Source: a virus
Length of the DNA: 64,000 nucleotides
IMG/VR virus record: IMGVR_UViG_3300044568_006268
Span: 62,001 to 126,000 of that record
Direction: 5' to 3' (one strand)
Shown here: positions 11,619 to 20,219 of the stretch, piece after piece
Numbering within the stretch: position 1 is the stretch's first letter
Layout of the letters: every line of letters begins with the position of its first letter
The notes under the pieces: generated by a model
What the model saw: the letters and a program-made list of their open reading frames with translations, nothing else
What the model was told of the DNA's origin: nothing
The model's database searches: none
Position numbers and translations under genes: made by a program

Positions 11619-11634
11619 CGATAGAACTAGCCTA

Positions 11635-11949
11635 TCATGATTGTGTAGATTTAATGTACACAATTATTCCAATGATTGAAAGAAAGCACAATGCTAATAC
11701 TGTTATTGCAGGTAAATAATCTTCTTTCTCTCTCCAAATTTTGTAATTATATCGAGGTTCGTTCTGCTTCCACGAATGGTCTTCAGACTTCTCAGACTTA
11801 ACATATTTTTTGTTTAGTTTTTTTAGGGATTTCCTAATTTCCTTTTTACATGGTTCAGCACCACAACAATAAAAAAATGATATATCTGTTTCGCTTATCA
11901 GCTTAGTAGTAGCTTCTTCCTCGCAACAATAACAATAATTTGGTTTCAT
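11635..11949 (-). CDS. Cys-rich membrane protein, ~104 aa
   Basis: The start at 11949 (MKPNYCYCCEEEA) is preferred to the upstream ATG because it follows directly after the stop of the phosphoesterase gene. The N-terminus has CYCC and CCGAEPCKK, a possible zinc ribbon, then a charged region and one C-terminal transmembrane helix (TVLALCFLSIIGIIVYI). The function is unknown. The stop is TGA. Confidence 0.65.
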   Translation of the reverse strand: MKPNYCYCCEEEATTKLISETDISFFYCCGAEPCKKEIRKSLKKLNKKYVKSEKSEDHSWKQNEPRYNYKIWREKEDYLPAITVLALCFLSIIGIIVYIKSTQS

Positions 11950-11950
11950 A

Positions 11951-12817
11951 TTAATACTCTTTAATGAGTACGGTACCATCTCCATGCTCTAAACAGTCAA
12001 CGCAAAAGATAGTGTCTTTTACTTCTGGCCATCTACCAGCAGTCGGTTCAGTATCGTATTCAGTTACTTTGTGATGGGGTGTATGTCCGATTACTTGGTC
12101 ATAACCTTCTAATGCATCCCATCTTAATCTTCTCGGTCTAATCCAAACAGGACCTGCAAATTCTGAATATCCACCAGAATCTCCATCTACGTTAAATAAA
12201 ATATTTAAACGATATTGCCAAGCTTTATTGATAATCTCATCCGGCCTAAGATTCCAATCTCCTTCAAAATCTGCTTTGAATCGGAAACCGTCTCTTTTAA
12301 CCGTTGCATGCAATTGGCGTAACCAACCATGAGTTACTCCAGCATGAGTCCATAAAGTTCGCTTTAACCTACCATCGATTTCTCTTTCATGATAATATGC
12401 GAAAGTAAATTTGTCGATGTTTTTAGTAAACAACTCTTGAAAATCAAATTTCATTTCAGGTCGATAACCTGAACAGATTTGATCGGCTACAATATATTGA
12501 ATATCGTGATTTCCTAAAAGCAAGACTATTTTGTCTGGATATTCGGTTTTTAAATGTATGATTTCCTCTAGATTTAATTTCATCTCTAGGTTTTGTACAT
12601 CAAATGAATCTACGTAATCTCCAACGAAAACGATTTTATCCATTTCGTTAAAAATAGGATAGGTGTCTTCAAACGCTTCTTTTGCTCCGTTATCTACTTC
12701 CTGTCTCCAGCTATTATAGTCCGTTAGAGAGCCGAATAACACAGTCTTCCAGGTATTTCTTCCGTGGATATCTCCGATAGACATGATTTTCATTGTAGTT
12801 TTCATTTTATGGTTCAT
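11951..12817 (-). CDS. calcineurin-like metallophosphoesterase
   Basis: 288 residues as the longest frame; internal ATGs at codons 5 and 9 are also possible starts. The metal-binding motifs come in order: GDIHGR (about 15-20), GDYVDS (about 66-71), LLGNHD (about 99-104), WTHAG and IGHTPHH. This is the PPP-type or diadenosine-tetraphosphatase-like core. Possible substrates are phosphoprotein, ApnN or RNA ends. A polynucleotide phosphatase role beside the RNA ligase is possible but not shown. Confidence 0.85.
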   Translation of the reverse strand: MNHKMKTTMKIMSIGDIHGRNTWKTVLFGSLTDYNSWRQEVDNGAKEAFEDTYPIFNEMDKIVFVGDYVDSFDVQNLEMKLNLEEIIHLKTEYPDKIVLLLGNHDIQYIVADQICSGYRPEMKFDFQELFTKNIDKFTFAYYHEREIDGRLKRTLWTHAGVTHGWLRQLHATVKRDGFRFKADFEGDWNLRPDEIINKAWQYRLNILFNVDGDSGGYSEFAGPVWIRPRRLRWDALEGYDQVIGHTPHHKVTEYDTEPTAGRWPEVKDTIFCVDCLEHGDGTVLIKEY

Positions 12818-12890
12818 CTTATTTAGTAAACATCGTTCAAGAGATGAACTCTCGTAGATGCCATTTGTACTATGTTATATGCACCAAATA

Positions 12891-13454
12891 TTAATTAGTA
12901 TCAAAAACTGATTTCAAATTTCTCTTCTTAATTATTTCCTTTAGTCGGTCCACATAAGTATGGTCTTCTGCGTAATTTTGTCTCAGATACTCAAAATACT
13001 CTCCTTCAGTTTTAATATCATAAAGGTAAGTAGAGTAATATAGAGCATAGTCTAATAAAGAGTCTTGCCAATTATCGTAATATGCATGATTGCGATGAGT
13101 TCCTTTAGCTAAGTTTGCTCGTTGTGCAGCTTCACGCATTCCAAACATATTATTATTTTCTTTAAAGATAACTGATTTGTAATGTCCAGTTTCTAAATAT
13201 GTTTGTGCCAATACAATATGTGGATATTTAAAATTCAAAGTTTTGATTTTTGCAATCAAAGCAGTTTCCGTAAATTCGTTGTATTCTCTTATAACAATTA
13301 ACTTTTCTTCTTGTGATAGGTTTTTTACTTCTACCCTTGGTGCAGTTGCAAATCCTATCGTAAACATTATTGCTATAATTGCTAGCAAATACTTAACATA
13401 TTTTAAAATGGATATTTTCTCGAAATCTAAGGTTTCTTTGTTAAATCTATACAT
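12891..13454 (-). CDS. membrane-anchored N-acetylglucosaminidase
   Basis: The start at 13454 (MYRFNKETLDFE) follows the stop of the exonuclease gene, so a longer frame from 13505 is less likely. A transmembrane helix (YLLAIIAIMFTIGFATA) at about 30-50 is followed by a glucosaminidase domain (GH73-like) with AQTYLETGHYKS, where the glutamate is the likely catalytic residue, and NNMFGMR. It probably cuts peptidoglycan during entry or exit. It lies outside the lysis region at 36-40 kb. Confidence 0.85.
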   Translation of the reverse strand: MYRFNKETLDFEKISILKYVKYLLAIIAIMFTIGFATAPRVEVKNLSQEEKLIVIREYNEFTETALIAKIKTLNFKYPHIVLAQTYLETGHYKSVIFKENNNMFGMREAAQRANLAKGTHRNHAYYDNWQDSLLDYALYYSTYLYDIKTEGEYFEYLRQNYAEDHTYVDRLKEIIKKRNLKSVFDTN

Positions 13455-13468
13455 AATTTTTATTTTCG

Positions 13469-14071
13469 TTAATACTCTTTTCGAAGTGCTTGGATTACGT
13501 CCCAAGCATCTTCTAATGCATCATGAGTTACTGCACCAGGAATTCCACCTCGTTCTTTGCATTCGTTCAATGATGGCAATGCATAATCATTTGCCCAATC
13601 TACATAAAGAATAGATGGGTCTAAAATTCTGTTTCTAAACTTAATACATTTCTTAAATGCTGGTAATCTTTCTAGGAACAATTTATCGAAGGTTCCAAAG
13701 TTTTTACCTGCTACGTTAATAGTCAATTGTTCACCATATTCACCGAAACCATTGTCTACTAAGAATTGATGAAGTAAATTTACTGCTTCTGCAGGACTTC
13801 TGAATTCCATACCAGTTTTTTCAATCAACTCACATCTAACATCTTTCTTACTGATTAGGTATTTATTGATGTTTGCAATTAAGTCTTTGTTCATGTTAAT
13901 TGCAAAATGAGAACCTTCAATTCTTTCGTGTAGCAAAGCAACGTGGAATTTAGGAAGCTCCTGATATGGGAGCTTCGTTTTCGTATCTTCTATGATTGCA
14001 CCAATAGAAAGAATTTGGTCGCGTTTAGAATCGATTCCTGTGGTTTCGATGTCGATTGAAACGTATTTCAT
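13469..14071 (-). CDS. DEDD 3'-5' exonuclease (DnaQ/RNase T-like)
   Basis: 200 residues. Exo I is VSIDIETTG (residues 4-12), Exo II lies around KNFGTFDKLFLERL, and Exo III is HDALEDA near the C-terminus, a DEDDh arrangement. Such enzymes degrade or trim DNA or RNA from the 3' end. It may act in DNA repair or tRNA 3'-end trimming; the sequence does not decide. It abuts the lipoprotein gene above. Confidence 0.9.
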   Translation of the reverse strand: MKYVSIDIETTGIDSKRDQILSIGAIIEDTKTKLPYQELPKFHVALLHERIEGSHFAINMNKDLIANINKYLISKKDVRCELIEKTGMEFRSPAEAVNLLHQFLVDNGFGEYGEQLTINVAGKNFGTFDKLFLERLPAFKKCIKFRNRILDPSILYVDWANDYALPSLNECKERGGIPGAVTHDALEDAWDVIQALRKEY

Positions 14072-14346
14072 TATTTACTTTCTTTAAGGATTACCTCACC
14101 GTTACCGGTTAAATTTAAAACTGATCCTTTATCTTGTTTAAAGGTGTAAGTTTCAGCAGAATCTTTTGCTGTCATTTTACGAGTCAAATACCATAGGTCA
14201 GATTCACCTTTCCAAGTAACATTTACTAATTTTTCTCCAGCCGGTAAATCGACTGAATATGTTCCACCAAAAGATTTTGCTCTTTGATTGTCGGTACATG
14301 ATACCATTACTAATGCCAATGCGGCTACTACAAATAATTTTTTCAT
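14071..14346 (-). CDS. lipoprotein, 91 aa
   Basis: A lipoprotein signal peptide MKKLFVVAALALVMVSC with the lipid-attached cysteine at 17, followed by a small beta-rich domain. In Bacteroidota hosts this would be an outer- or inner-membrane lipoprotein. Superinfection exclusion is one possible role, but nothing in the sequence proves it. Confidence 0.75.
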   Translation of the reverse strand: MKKLFVVAALALVMVSCTDNQRAKSFGGTYSVDLPAGEKLVNVTWKGESDLWYLTRKMTAKDSAETYTFKQDKGSVLNLTGNGEVILKESK

Positions 14347-14361
14347 AATTTTAGATTTTAG

Positions 14362-14835
14362 TTATTCAACGATTTCGATTGCTGGTTCGTAAGACTCATC
14401 GTCAAAAGTTTCCATAATAGGTTCAGTTGGAAATTCTTCCTCTTCAACTGCAGCTTTTTTACGAGAAGCTTTAAGAACTGGCAAATACATTTTTAGCGGT
14501 TCGTAATCTTTTTCGATTGGTGTAGATTTACCGCCTAAATCTTTCCATTCTACGTATTTTCTATCTAACTTCATTTGTACAAAATGAGCAGAACATTCCC
14601 AGTAGATAGTTTCACCATCTACCTGTTCGGTAACAATCATGTGTTCGTTAGCCGTCATTCCATGAATTTTGAAGGTTCGGTCATTATGAGTAAACTCAGT
14701 TCCTATGTCTTCGACACTTACTAAATATTTAGTAATTAGGTTTTGTGTGAACACATTTAGTTGTTTTTGGTAATGAGCCGCTAACACTGGTGTTACGTTA
14801 GCCTTTTGTCTCATTAATTCTCGTTCTTTAGCCAT
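14362..14835 (-). CDS. hypothetical protein, 157 aa
   Basis: A soluble protein with an N-terminal helix, a beta-rich middle (DIGTEFTHNDRTFKIHGM) and an acidic tail. It lies 16 nt above the lipoprotein gene and just below the RecA-like gene. No family is recognised. Confidence 0.7.
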   Translation of the reverse strand: MAKERELMRQKANVTPVLAAHYQKQLNVFTQNLITKYLVSVEDIGTEFTHNDRTFKIHGMTANEHMIVTEQVDGETIYWECSAHFVQMKLDRKYVEWKDLGGKSTPIEKDYEPLKMYLPVLKASRKKAAVEEEEFPTEPIMETFDDESYEPAIEIVE

Positions 14836-14864
14836 TTTTTGTTTTAGTTGTTTTTAGTTTATGA

Positions 14865-16010
14865 TTAGTCTTCAATTACTTCTTCGATAAATTGTTCAAC
14901 ATCTGAGTCGAAGTCTTCCTCATCTGGTGTTTTGTCAGTGATACCGAAGATTTTGTTAAACTTAGCTTCTTCAGAAAGTAAGATTTCCTTTTCTTTCTGA
15001 AGACGTTTCTTAATATCATCGTCTCTATCTAGACGTTTTTGGTCGTATTCAACTTCGTTTACGTTATCTAAAGAGAAGTAAATCTTTTCATGTTTAAATC
15101 CTCGACGGTTTTTAGTTACTTTTGCGTATCTATCACCAGAGAATTCAGATGAATATCGAAGTTCAATCATTCCGGTAGTATTGTGTTTTAATTTATTGGA
15201 TCCTACGAAATTACCACCTTTGGTAACTTGTTGAATCGCTAAAAATGAAGTGTATTTGTTTTCGGCATTTTTACCTTTATTGTTTTGGACCATTATATCA
15301 ATCATCCATTTTTCAGCTTGAGTACGATTCATTCCTGAAGAAGCTTGAATAGATTCTTGAACCTCGACGAAGGAGTCGATAAGTATAATATCCCATCCTT
15401 GATTGTAGGTTGATTCTAATACTTCGGCAGCATTATCATCGAGATAATCACAAAGAAATAATGTAGGGATTTTACCGAAAGCTGGATATCGTTGAACATA
15501 ACCAAACATATCGATATCGTTCATTTCGCCTGAGATAAATAAGACCTTTTTAGAAGGGTCGTTTTTCTTGATTTTTGCAAGGATATCAAGAGTTTGAGTA
15601 GATTTACCAATTCCTGGGTCACCTATAATCATGTAGTTTGTAGCAGGATAGATTCCACCTTCAGATGAAAACATATAGTCGATTGAATCGTTAGTTTTCA
15701 TTGGAATAAAGATTGAAGGGTCGTAAGATAAATCAGCAACTTGTACTAAGTTAATTTTTACTGGAGTTTTAATCATAGGATTTACGGTAGAAGTCGAAGT
15801 TTTTCCTTTGAAAGGTACGATGAAATATTCATCTTTTTTATCTGAATTGGATTTTAAAACCCAGTGTTGATTTGAACGATACATTCCTTGGAATGTAAAA
15901 TCAGTGTTTTCGAATTGTTCGCCTATCGTGTATTGATTTGCGAATTTAGAAGCCTGAAAACGTTTTTGGCATTTAATAAGGATTGCGTTTGAAGTTTCGA
16001 TTCTTTCCAT
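14865..16010 (-). CDS. RecA/RadA-like ATPase
   Basis: The start at 16010 (MERIETSNAILIKC) is preferred; a longer frame would extend into the promoter. Walker A is GDPGIGKST at about 130-138 and Walker B is IILIDSF. SGEMND and AIQQVTKGG resemble the RadA/DnaB-type fold (FISGE and QVTK signatures). The C-terminus is charged and acidic, as in phage recombination or helicase-loading proteins. A role as the phage recombinase (UvsX counterpart) or a RadA-like helicase is likely. It is the first gene below promoter copy 5. Confidence 0.8.
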   Translation of the reverse strand: MERIETSNAILIKCQKRFQASKFANQYTIGEQFENTDFTFQGMYRSNQHWVLKSNSDKKDEYFIVPFKGKTSTSTVNPMIKTPVKINLVQVADLSYDPSIFIPMKTNDSIDYMFSSEGGIYPATNYMIIGDPGIGKSTQTLDILAKIKKNDPSKKVLFISGEMNDIDMFGYVQRYPAFGKIPTLFLCDYLDDNAAEVLESTYNQGWDIILIDSFVEVQESIQASSGMNRTQAEKWMIDIMVQNNKGKNAENKYTSFLAIQQVTKGGNFVGSNKLKHNTTGMIELRYSSEFSGDRYAKVTKNRRGFKHEKIYFSLDNVNEVEYDQKRLDRDDDIKKRLQKEKEILLSEEAKFNKIFGITDKTPDEEDFDSDVEQFIEEVIED

Positions 16011-16030
16011 AAATAGTGTAATTAGATTAA

Positions 16031-16098
16031 TTTGATATACAAATATAACACATATATTTGACAATAAAAAATGTTTTGACTAAAAGTTATTAACAATT
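16031..16098 (-). promoter_or_regulatory. class A phage promoter, copy 5
   Basis: TTGTTAATAAC, a T-rich element and TATATTTG with 24-nt spacing on the minus strand, directly upstream of the RecA/RadA-like gene. Confidence 0.75.
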
Positions 16099-16102
16099 TG
16101 AA

Positions 16103-16318
16103 TTAATAAATTTTTGCAAAAACACTATCGTTGACAAATTCCGAATTTTGATTTATCTCTTCGATCTGTTCATCGGTCATAGGCACTCCATCGTAATCAG
16201 CAGACACAATATAAGCGTCGCAGAAATCTGGATAATCTTTAAAGTCGATATTATCTACTACTACGTTACTGATTTTTTTGACGTCGATTTCTTCTTTAGG
16301 ATTTTTTGAATTTTTCAT
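16103..16318 (-). CDS. hypothetical acidic protein, 71 aa
   Basis: A very acidic protein (VVVDNIDFKDYPDFCDAYIV and more). It lies alone between two class A promoters, so it is probably expressed as its own unit. An acidic DNA-mimic role is possible but unsupported. Confidence 0.6.
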   Translation of the reverse strand: MKNSKNPKEEIDVKKISNVVVDNIDFKDYPDFCDAYIVSADYDGVPMTDEQIEEINQNSEFVNDSVFAKIY

Positions 16319-16335
16319 AATTGTATTGGTTTAAA

Positions 16336-16400
16336 TTGATATACAAATATAAGCAAAAAACTCGACATATGGAAATGTCGAGTCATATAGTTATTAACAA
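16336..16400 (-). promoter_or_regulatory. class A promoter, copy 6, overlapping a terminator hairpin
   Basis: TATATTTG lies 24 nt from TTTCCATATGTCGAG. The same bases form the hairpin ACTCGACAT-TTCC-ATATGTCGAGT followed by T5, an intrinsic terminator for the Hsp20 gene above. Confidence 0.78.
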
Positions 16401-16425
16401 TAAAATGTATTCAGGCGCTTGTTAA

Positions 16426-16848
16426 TTATTTAATTGTTAAAGTTTTCGGTTTAGCTTCTTCAGCAATTGGAATATCGATGGTCAGTAAACCATGTTCCAT
16501 TTCTGCTTCTGCGAGGCTCAAGTTAAATTTAGACAAAGGTATTCGATAACCTAAGTCAAACGATTTACGGGAAATACCTTTATGGTAGTAGTTTCTCTTT
16601 GTACTCTCTTCAACGTCTTTGTTGTGAGAGATTTTAAGGACATCGCCTTCAATTGAGATGTTGATGTCTTCTTTAGTTAGACCTGTTCCGGCAACTGCAA
16701 AATGTAGGCCGGCTTCATCTTCGTATATGTCTACAGGATGACCAATTCGAGTATCAATCACTGGAGCGAAGAATGAATCGTTGTTAAAGAAGTTTTTAAA
16801 TAAGACGTCAAATGCGTCCATGTCTCTAGTTATTCTAGTGTGTGTCAT
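16426..16848 (-). CDS. small heat-shock protein (Hsp20)
   Basis: The start at 16848 (MTHTRITRDMDAFD) gives about 140 residues; an upstream ATG adds a basic stretch that is unlikely to be part of it. The alpha-crystallin domain runs from VDIYEDEAG to LLTIDIPI, including ISRKSFDLGYRIP, and the C-terminal motif is KTLTIK. Hsp20 is an ATP-independent chaperone that holds unfolding proteins. Related genes occur in many large phages. Confidence 0.9.
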   Translation of the reverse strand: MTHTRITRDMDAFDVLFKNFFNNDSFFAPVIDTRIGHPVDIYEDEAGLHFAVAGTGLTKEDINISIEGDVLKISHNKDVEESTKRNYYHKGISRKSFDLGYRIPLSKFNLSLAEAEMEHGLLTIDIPIAEEAKPKTLTIK

Positions 16849-16939
16849 AGTTCTTAAATCTATTTTTTTTATTTTTGACTCTCGTTCGATGAGTCTTTGA
16901 ATGCGCCTGAGATACATTCATTTTATTTATCTTTGTTGA

Positions 16940-17410
16940 TTAGGCAAGCATATGAAGATTAGTTCTCAAAGCTCCAATAGCAGCATCAAAGGTTTCAAAT
17001 ACCGGTATTCCTGCTCGTGAGCAAATAATATCTACATTACCTTTTCGCCAAAATCCGGTAGGACAACAGACAATTACACGTTGATGAATTGCAGCACATA
17101 CACCTAATTCCATTAATGTGATAGGACTTTTTGTGTCTGGTAAGATATTAAAGAATGCAATATCCGATTCAGTTAATTGAGTCAATTCCCAATTTACTTG
17201 ATGATTGAATTCTGGATTACTTTCCTTTTGTTCCCATGAAGAATCCCAATCATCTCTTCGAGGATTTAAGAAAGTAACATCTTCGTCTTTAAAGATTTCA
17301 GTGATTGCAGTTTGCCAATCTTCGGCAACTCCCATTTCAATGGAACCAGCTAAAAATACGCTGGTTCCATCTATGATTTGGTCTGATGAATTTGGTTTAA
17401 TTACTTGCAT
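16940..17410 (-). CDS. nucleoside 2-deoxyribosyltransferase-like protein
   Basis: 156 residues. SVFLAGSIEMG, FLNPRRDDW, FNHQVNWELTQLTESDIAFF and LMELGVC match the fold and spacing of the nucleoside deoxyribosyltransferase family 2, where the glutamate in MELG is catalytic. It probably acts on nucleosides or on an N-glycosidic bond. Its start overlaps the end of the NAMPT-like gene by 14 nt, which ties it to the NAD unit. Confidence 0.82.
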   Translation of the reverse strand: MQVIKPNSSDQIIDGTSVFLAGSIEMGVAEDWQTAITEIFKDEDVTFLNPRRDDWDSSWEQKESNPEFNHQVNWELTQLTESDIAFFNILPDTKSPITLMELGVCAAIHQRVIVCCPTGFWRKGNVDIICSRAGIPVFETFDAAIGALRTNLHMLA

Positions 17411-18932
17411 TAGACAATTCCATTACTTTAGCTCGGATAGCTGTTAATGTTGTTCGATTATAGAATTTTCCATTTTCATAAATCGTTTGTAAGATACCCA
17501 TATCTTCTTCAGTGTCGTTACATTGAGTTTGAACTACATAAGTTCCATCAACTTCAACAACTGCACATTTACCCTTTAATGACTTTTTAGTACCATCATC
17601 GGTAATTGGATCTTTAAAGATATCGTAACCTACTCCATTTGCCTCAAACCAAGCACCTTTTGCAGCATAACCGAAAGTATCACGAGTTGTAAATTGATAT
17701 GTGAATGAACCTACACCTAATACAATATTCGTTGAAGCAAATCCTTTAGCTTCTAATCTTTCGTAGATTTGGATTTGTCTTTCTAGATTAATTGAGTCTC
17801 CGTAGATAGCACCAATATGTGGATCTAGAACTTTATAACCTTGTTCGTTGATTGTACCACCAAAGATATCCCAAAGTAATTCAATAACACCTTTAAATTC
17901 TGGCACATAAACATCTTCATCAATTTCTTCGGCAGTTAAAAGTTTATCACCTGATTGGTACATTCCTCTTCCGCAAATAATATCTACCGGATCACCTGAA
18001 TCAGGACGAATAACCAATTTACCGTCACGTGACATGATTTGCTCTTTGTTTGCAGGCAAATACTCAGTAATCAATTTCCATAAGTCGAATGTGTCAGCCA
18101 CAATAGAAAGTATTCCTTTATCAAATTCAGTTAACCAATCAGAAATCATTTGTTGTTCACCTACCGTAAAGATTTTAGTAGTTGATACTGAGTGCTCAGA
18201 AGCATTTACTGAATTGATACAAACTTCGTTTTCTGGTTCGTCATAAAAATAACGAGCACCTGGAATAACTATGATTGAGTCAGATCCTCGGAATGAGAAT
18301 GCATGACCTAATCCAGAAGATAAACTATCCCATGGAGAAAGTCCTCTGGCAGAAAAATCATGACATAAGAAGTCGATTAACCAAGCATTTGCAGGATCAG
18401 TTTTCATTACCCATTTAACAAGGTTTCTACGGTATTGTAATGCATAAGTTGCAGATGTAGCTGGTTTCCAAGCTAAAGAAGAGATAATAGTTTCTAAGTA
18501 CAATGTCAACCAAGCAAAACCTTTAACAGTATTGATGAATGTCATATGAGGTACATTAGGATCAGTTTCAATTCCTTCTGGAAGAGCTTTGATACGAATA
18601 GGTAAGTAACCTAAATCATGGAGTGATTCAAAGTGCGAAGCATCGTAAGGCATACCTAAATATTGAGACATATCCACTCCAAATTGAGTAGCTGTTTCTT
18701 TTGGCATGTCGAAGAAATTTTCTTGCCATTCTGCATGCAACCAACTTACCGTTAATTGATGTCCAACCGAAAGAATTTTATTAACACCTTTTGGTGCATG
18801 TTTTAAACTTCTAGGAATCCAAGTTCCATATAAGAAATCTGTACCAGGAGCAAGCATCCTTTTATGGCCGACTTTGTAACCATCAGAATAAAAAGGAGCA
18901 GGTGCTCGAAATGTTTTTTGTAGTTTTAACAT
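17397..18932 (-). CDS. nicotinamide phosphoribosyltransferase-like (NadV/NAMPT, possibly Namat)
   Basis: 511 residues, the usual NAMPT length. Family motifs are FYSDGYKVGHK (about 14-24), YGTWIPRS, SARGLSPWDS, RPDSGDPVD, GAIYGDSINLE and VGSFTYQFTTRDTFG. NAMPT joins nicotinamide to PRPP to form NMN. In the NARP1 phage pathway a homologue (Namat) instead joins nicotinamide to ADP-ribose pyrophosphate to form NAD. A PRPP-synthetase-like gene two operons away makes this alternative plausible. It is first below promoter copy 7. Confidence 0.92.
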   Translation of the reverse strand: MLKLQKTFRAPAPFYSDGYKVGHKRMLAPGTDFLYGTWIPRSLKHAPKGVNKILSVGHQLTVSWLHAEWQENFFDMPKETATQFGVDMSQYLGMPYDASHFESLHDLGYLPIRIKALPEGIETDPNVPHMTFINTVKGFAWLTLYLETIISSLAWKPATSATYALQYRRNLVKWVMKTDPANAWLIDFLCHDFSARGLSPWDSLSSGLGHAFSFRGSDSIIVIPGARYFYDEPENEVCINSVNASEHSVSTTKIFTVGEQQMISDWLTEFDKGILSIVADTFDLWKLITEYLPANKEQIMSRDGKLVIRPDSGDPVDIICGRGMYQSGDKLLTAEEIDEDVYVPEFKGVIELLWDIFGGTINEQGYKVLDPHIGAIYGDSINLERQIQIYERLEAKGFASTNIVLGVGSFTYQFTTRDTFGYAAKGAWFEANGVGYDIFKDPITDDGTKKSLKGKCAVVEVDGTYVVQTQCNDTEEDMGILQTIYENGKFYNRTTLTAIRAKVMELSNASN

Positions 18933-18944
18933 AATATTGATTTT

Positions 18945-19011
18945 AATTATAAGACAAATATAAACAATTGCCTCGACATACTAAAATATCGAGGCTTAAG
19001 TTATTAACAAT
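18945..19011 (-). promoter_or_regulatory. class A promoter, copy 7, overlapping a terminator hairpin
   Basis: TTGTTAATAAC, the hairpin GCCTCGATAT/ACATACGAGGC-like pair and TATATTTG 24 nt from TTTTAGTATGTCGA. It drives the NAMPT-like gene. Confidence 0.78.
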
Positions 19012-19357
19012 TAATTCCCTTTTCTTTTAGGAATTGTCGAATCTGATATTCAACCGTAGGGATTATCATACCAGCTTTAACCAAAGACTCTAAACTTTCT
19101 AAATCAGCATTGATGTTAAATCGTTTTAGGATTTCAGCTTTGTGTGCTTCTGGATTTTGATGCTTTGCAACAAAGGCGGGCAAAGCCATTTTAGTAATCG
19201 TATTTGTTTCTAAATCGATAGTGTGAACGTCGTTAGCCGTTGACATATATTTAGCATGATACAATACCCAACGTGGACTTCTCCAAGCTATTTTATTAGA
19301 AGCTCCTTTTCTAATTACTTGACCTCTCGAATTTGTGACTGTGTAAATTTTACTCAT
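19004..19357 (-). CDS. hypothetical protein, 117 aa
   Basis: A basic soluble protein beginning MSKIYTVTNSRGQVIRKGAS with a C-terminal helical half. It is the last gene of the PRPP/macro operon and its start overlaps the membrane protein gene above. No family is recognised. Confidence 0.65.
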   Translation of the reverse strand: MSKIYTVTNSRGQVIRKGASNKIAWRSPRWVLYHAKYMSTANDVHTIDLETNTITKMALPAFVAKHQNPEAHKAEILKRFNINADLESLESLVKAGMIIPTVEYQIRQFLKEKGINC

Positions 19358-19658
19358 TTGGTTTTGTTAATTTAAGTTCTTGACTATCTGTTTCAATTTT
19401 CACTTCGGTTGCATCTGAATTTTTTGAATATTCTTTAAGAAGTTCAATAGTTCCATCAACTCCTTTTTTAATACCTTCATTGTATTTTTGGTCAGAAATT
19501 AACCCAACTCCAATTGCGATTATTAGCCAACCTATCGCAGATTTCCAAGCTGCCAAATGAATAGAAAATGGATTGAATGTTATTGTTGTTTCTGCAATAA
19601 AAAGGAAAGCTGCTATACAGATGATAGAGCTGATAATTAATGATGTGTACATTTTCAT
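19350..19658 (-). CDS. membrane protein, 102 aa, two TM helices
   Basis: Hydrophobic segments at about 5-25 and 35-60 (SLIISSIICIAAFLFI and AIGWLIIAIGVGLI) are followed by a charged tail. It overlaps its neighbours by one codon or less. The function is unknown. Confidence 0.65.
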   Translation of the reverse strand: MKMYTSLIISSIICIAAFLFIAETTITFNPFSIHLAAWKSAIGWLIIAIGVGLISDQKYNEGIKKGVDGTIELLKEYSKNSDATEVKIETDSQELKLTKPNE

Positions 19659-20218
19659 TATGGTTTATAGTTTACAATTGTTATTTTACAATCTTTTAAT
19701 TCAGTTTGAATGATTTTCTTAACGATTTCCCAATCACCACCAGCAAGTCCACAACCAATTCTAGGGAGACCGATGTGTTTGCCTTTAAATCGATAATTGA
19801 TTTTTTTCATACACATCTCGATAGCAGCATAATCAACTGGATTTTCATCTCCATCTTTATGATTTCTACCGTATTTGTATTGTGTATATGCATTGACTAC
19901 TTCTAATCTTCTGCGTTGGCCATCTTCATCAAAGACATACCAAGCATAATGTTCGATATTTCCTAATTTGGTCATATCACCTTTACGGTCTGGAAAATCC
20001 GTAGATTCTCCATGATATTTTTCAGGGTCATTACAGGAAAATGCCTTTGCCATTTGTGGTGCAATTCCAGCACCCATTTGACAGAAGCAATTGCAGCCAT
20101 GAGCAATCACATCGAAATTAGCTCGTTGAGCCAACTTTATTAAATCACCATCGATTTCTCGGTAATTTGTACCATTCCATTCATGTGGAAATTCTCGCAT
20201 AATTTGATCTGGTGACAT
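19658..20218 (-). CDS. macro-domain protein (ADP-ribose binding)
   Basis: The start at 20218 (MSPDQIMREF) directly follows the stop of the PRPP-synthetase-like gene. FDVIAHGCNCFCQMGAGIA is the first ligand loop of macro domains, and LPRIGCGLAGGDWE is the second. Macro domains of this Poa1/TARG type bind or hydrolyse ADP-ribose derivatives, including ADP-ribose 1''-phosphate from 2'-phosphate tRNA splicing. Reversal of ADP-ribosylation or NAD recycling fits its neighbours. Confidence 0.88.
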   Translation of the reverse strand: MSPDQIMREFPHEWNGTNYREIDGDLIKLAQRANFDVIAHGCNCFCQMGAGIAPQMAKAFSCNDPEKYHGESTDFPDRKGDMTKLGNIEHYAWYVFDEDGQRRRLEVVNAYTQYKYGRNHKDGDENPVDYAAIEMCMKKINYRFKGKHIGLPRIGCGLAGGDWEIVKKIIQTELKDCKITIVNYKP

Positions 20219-20219
20219 A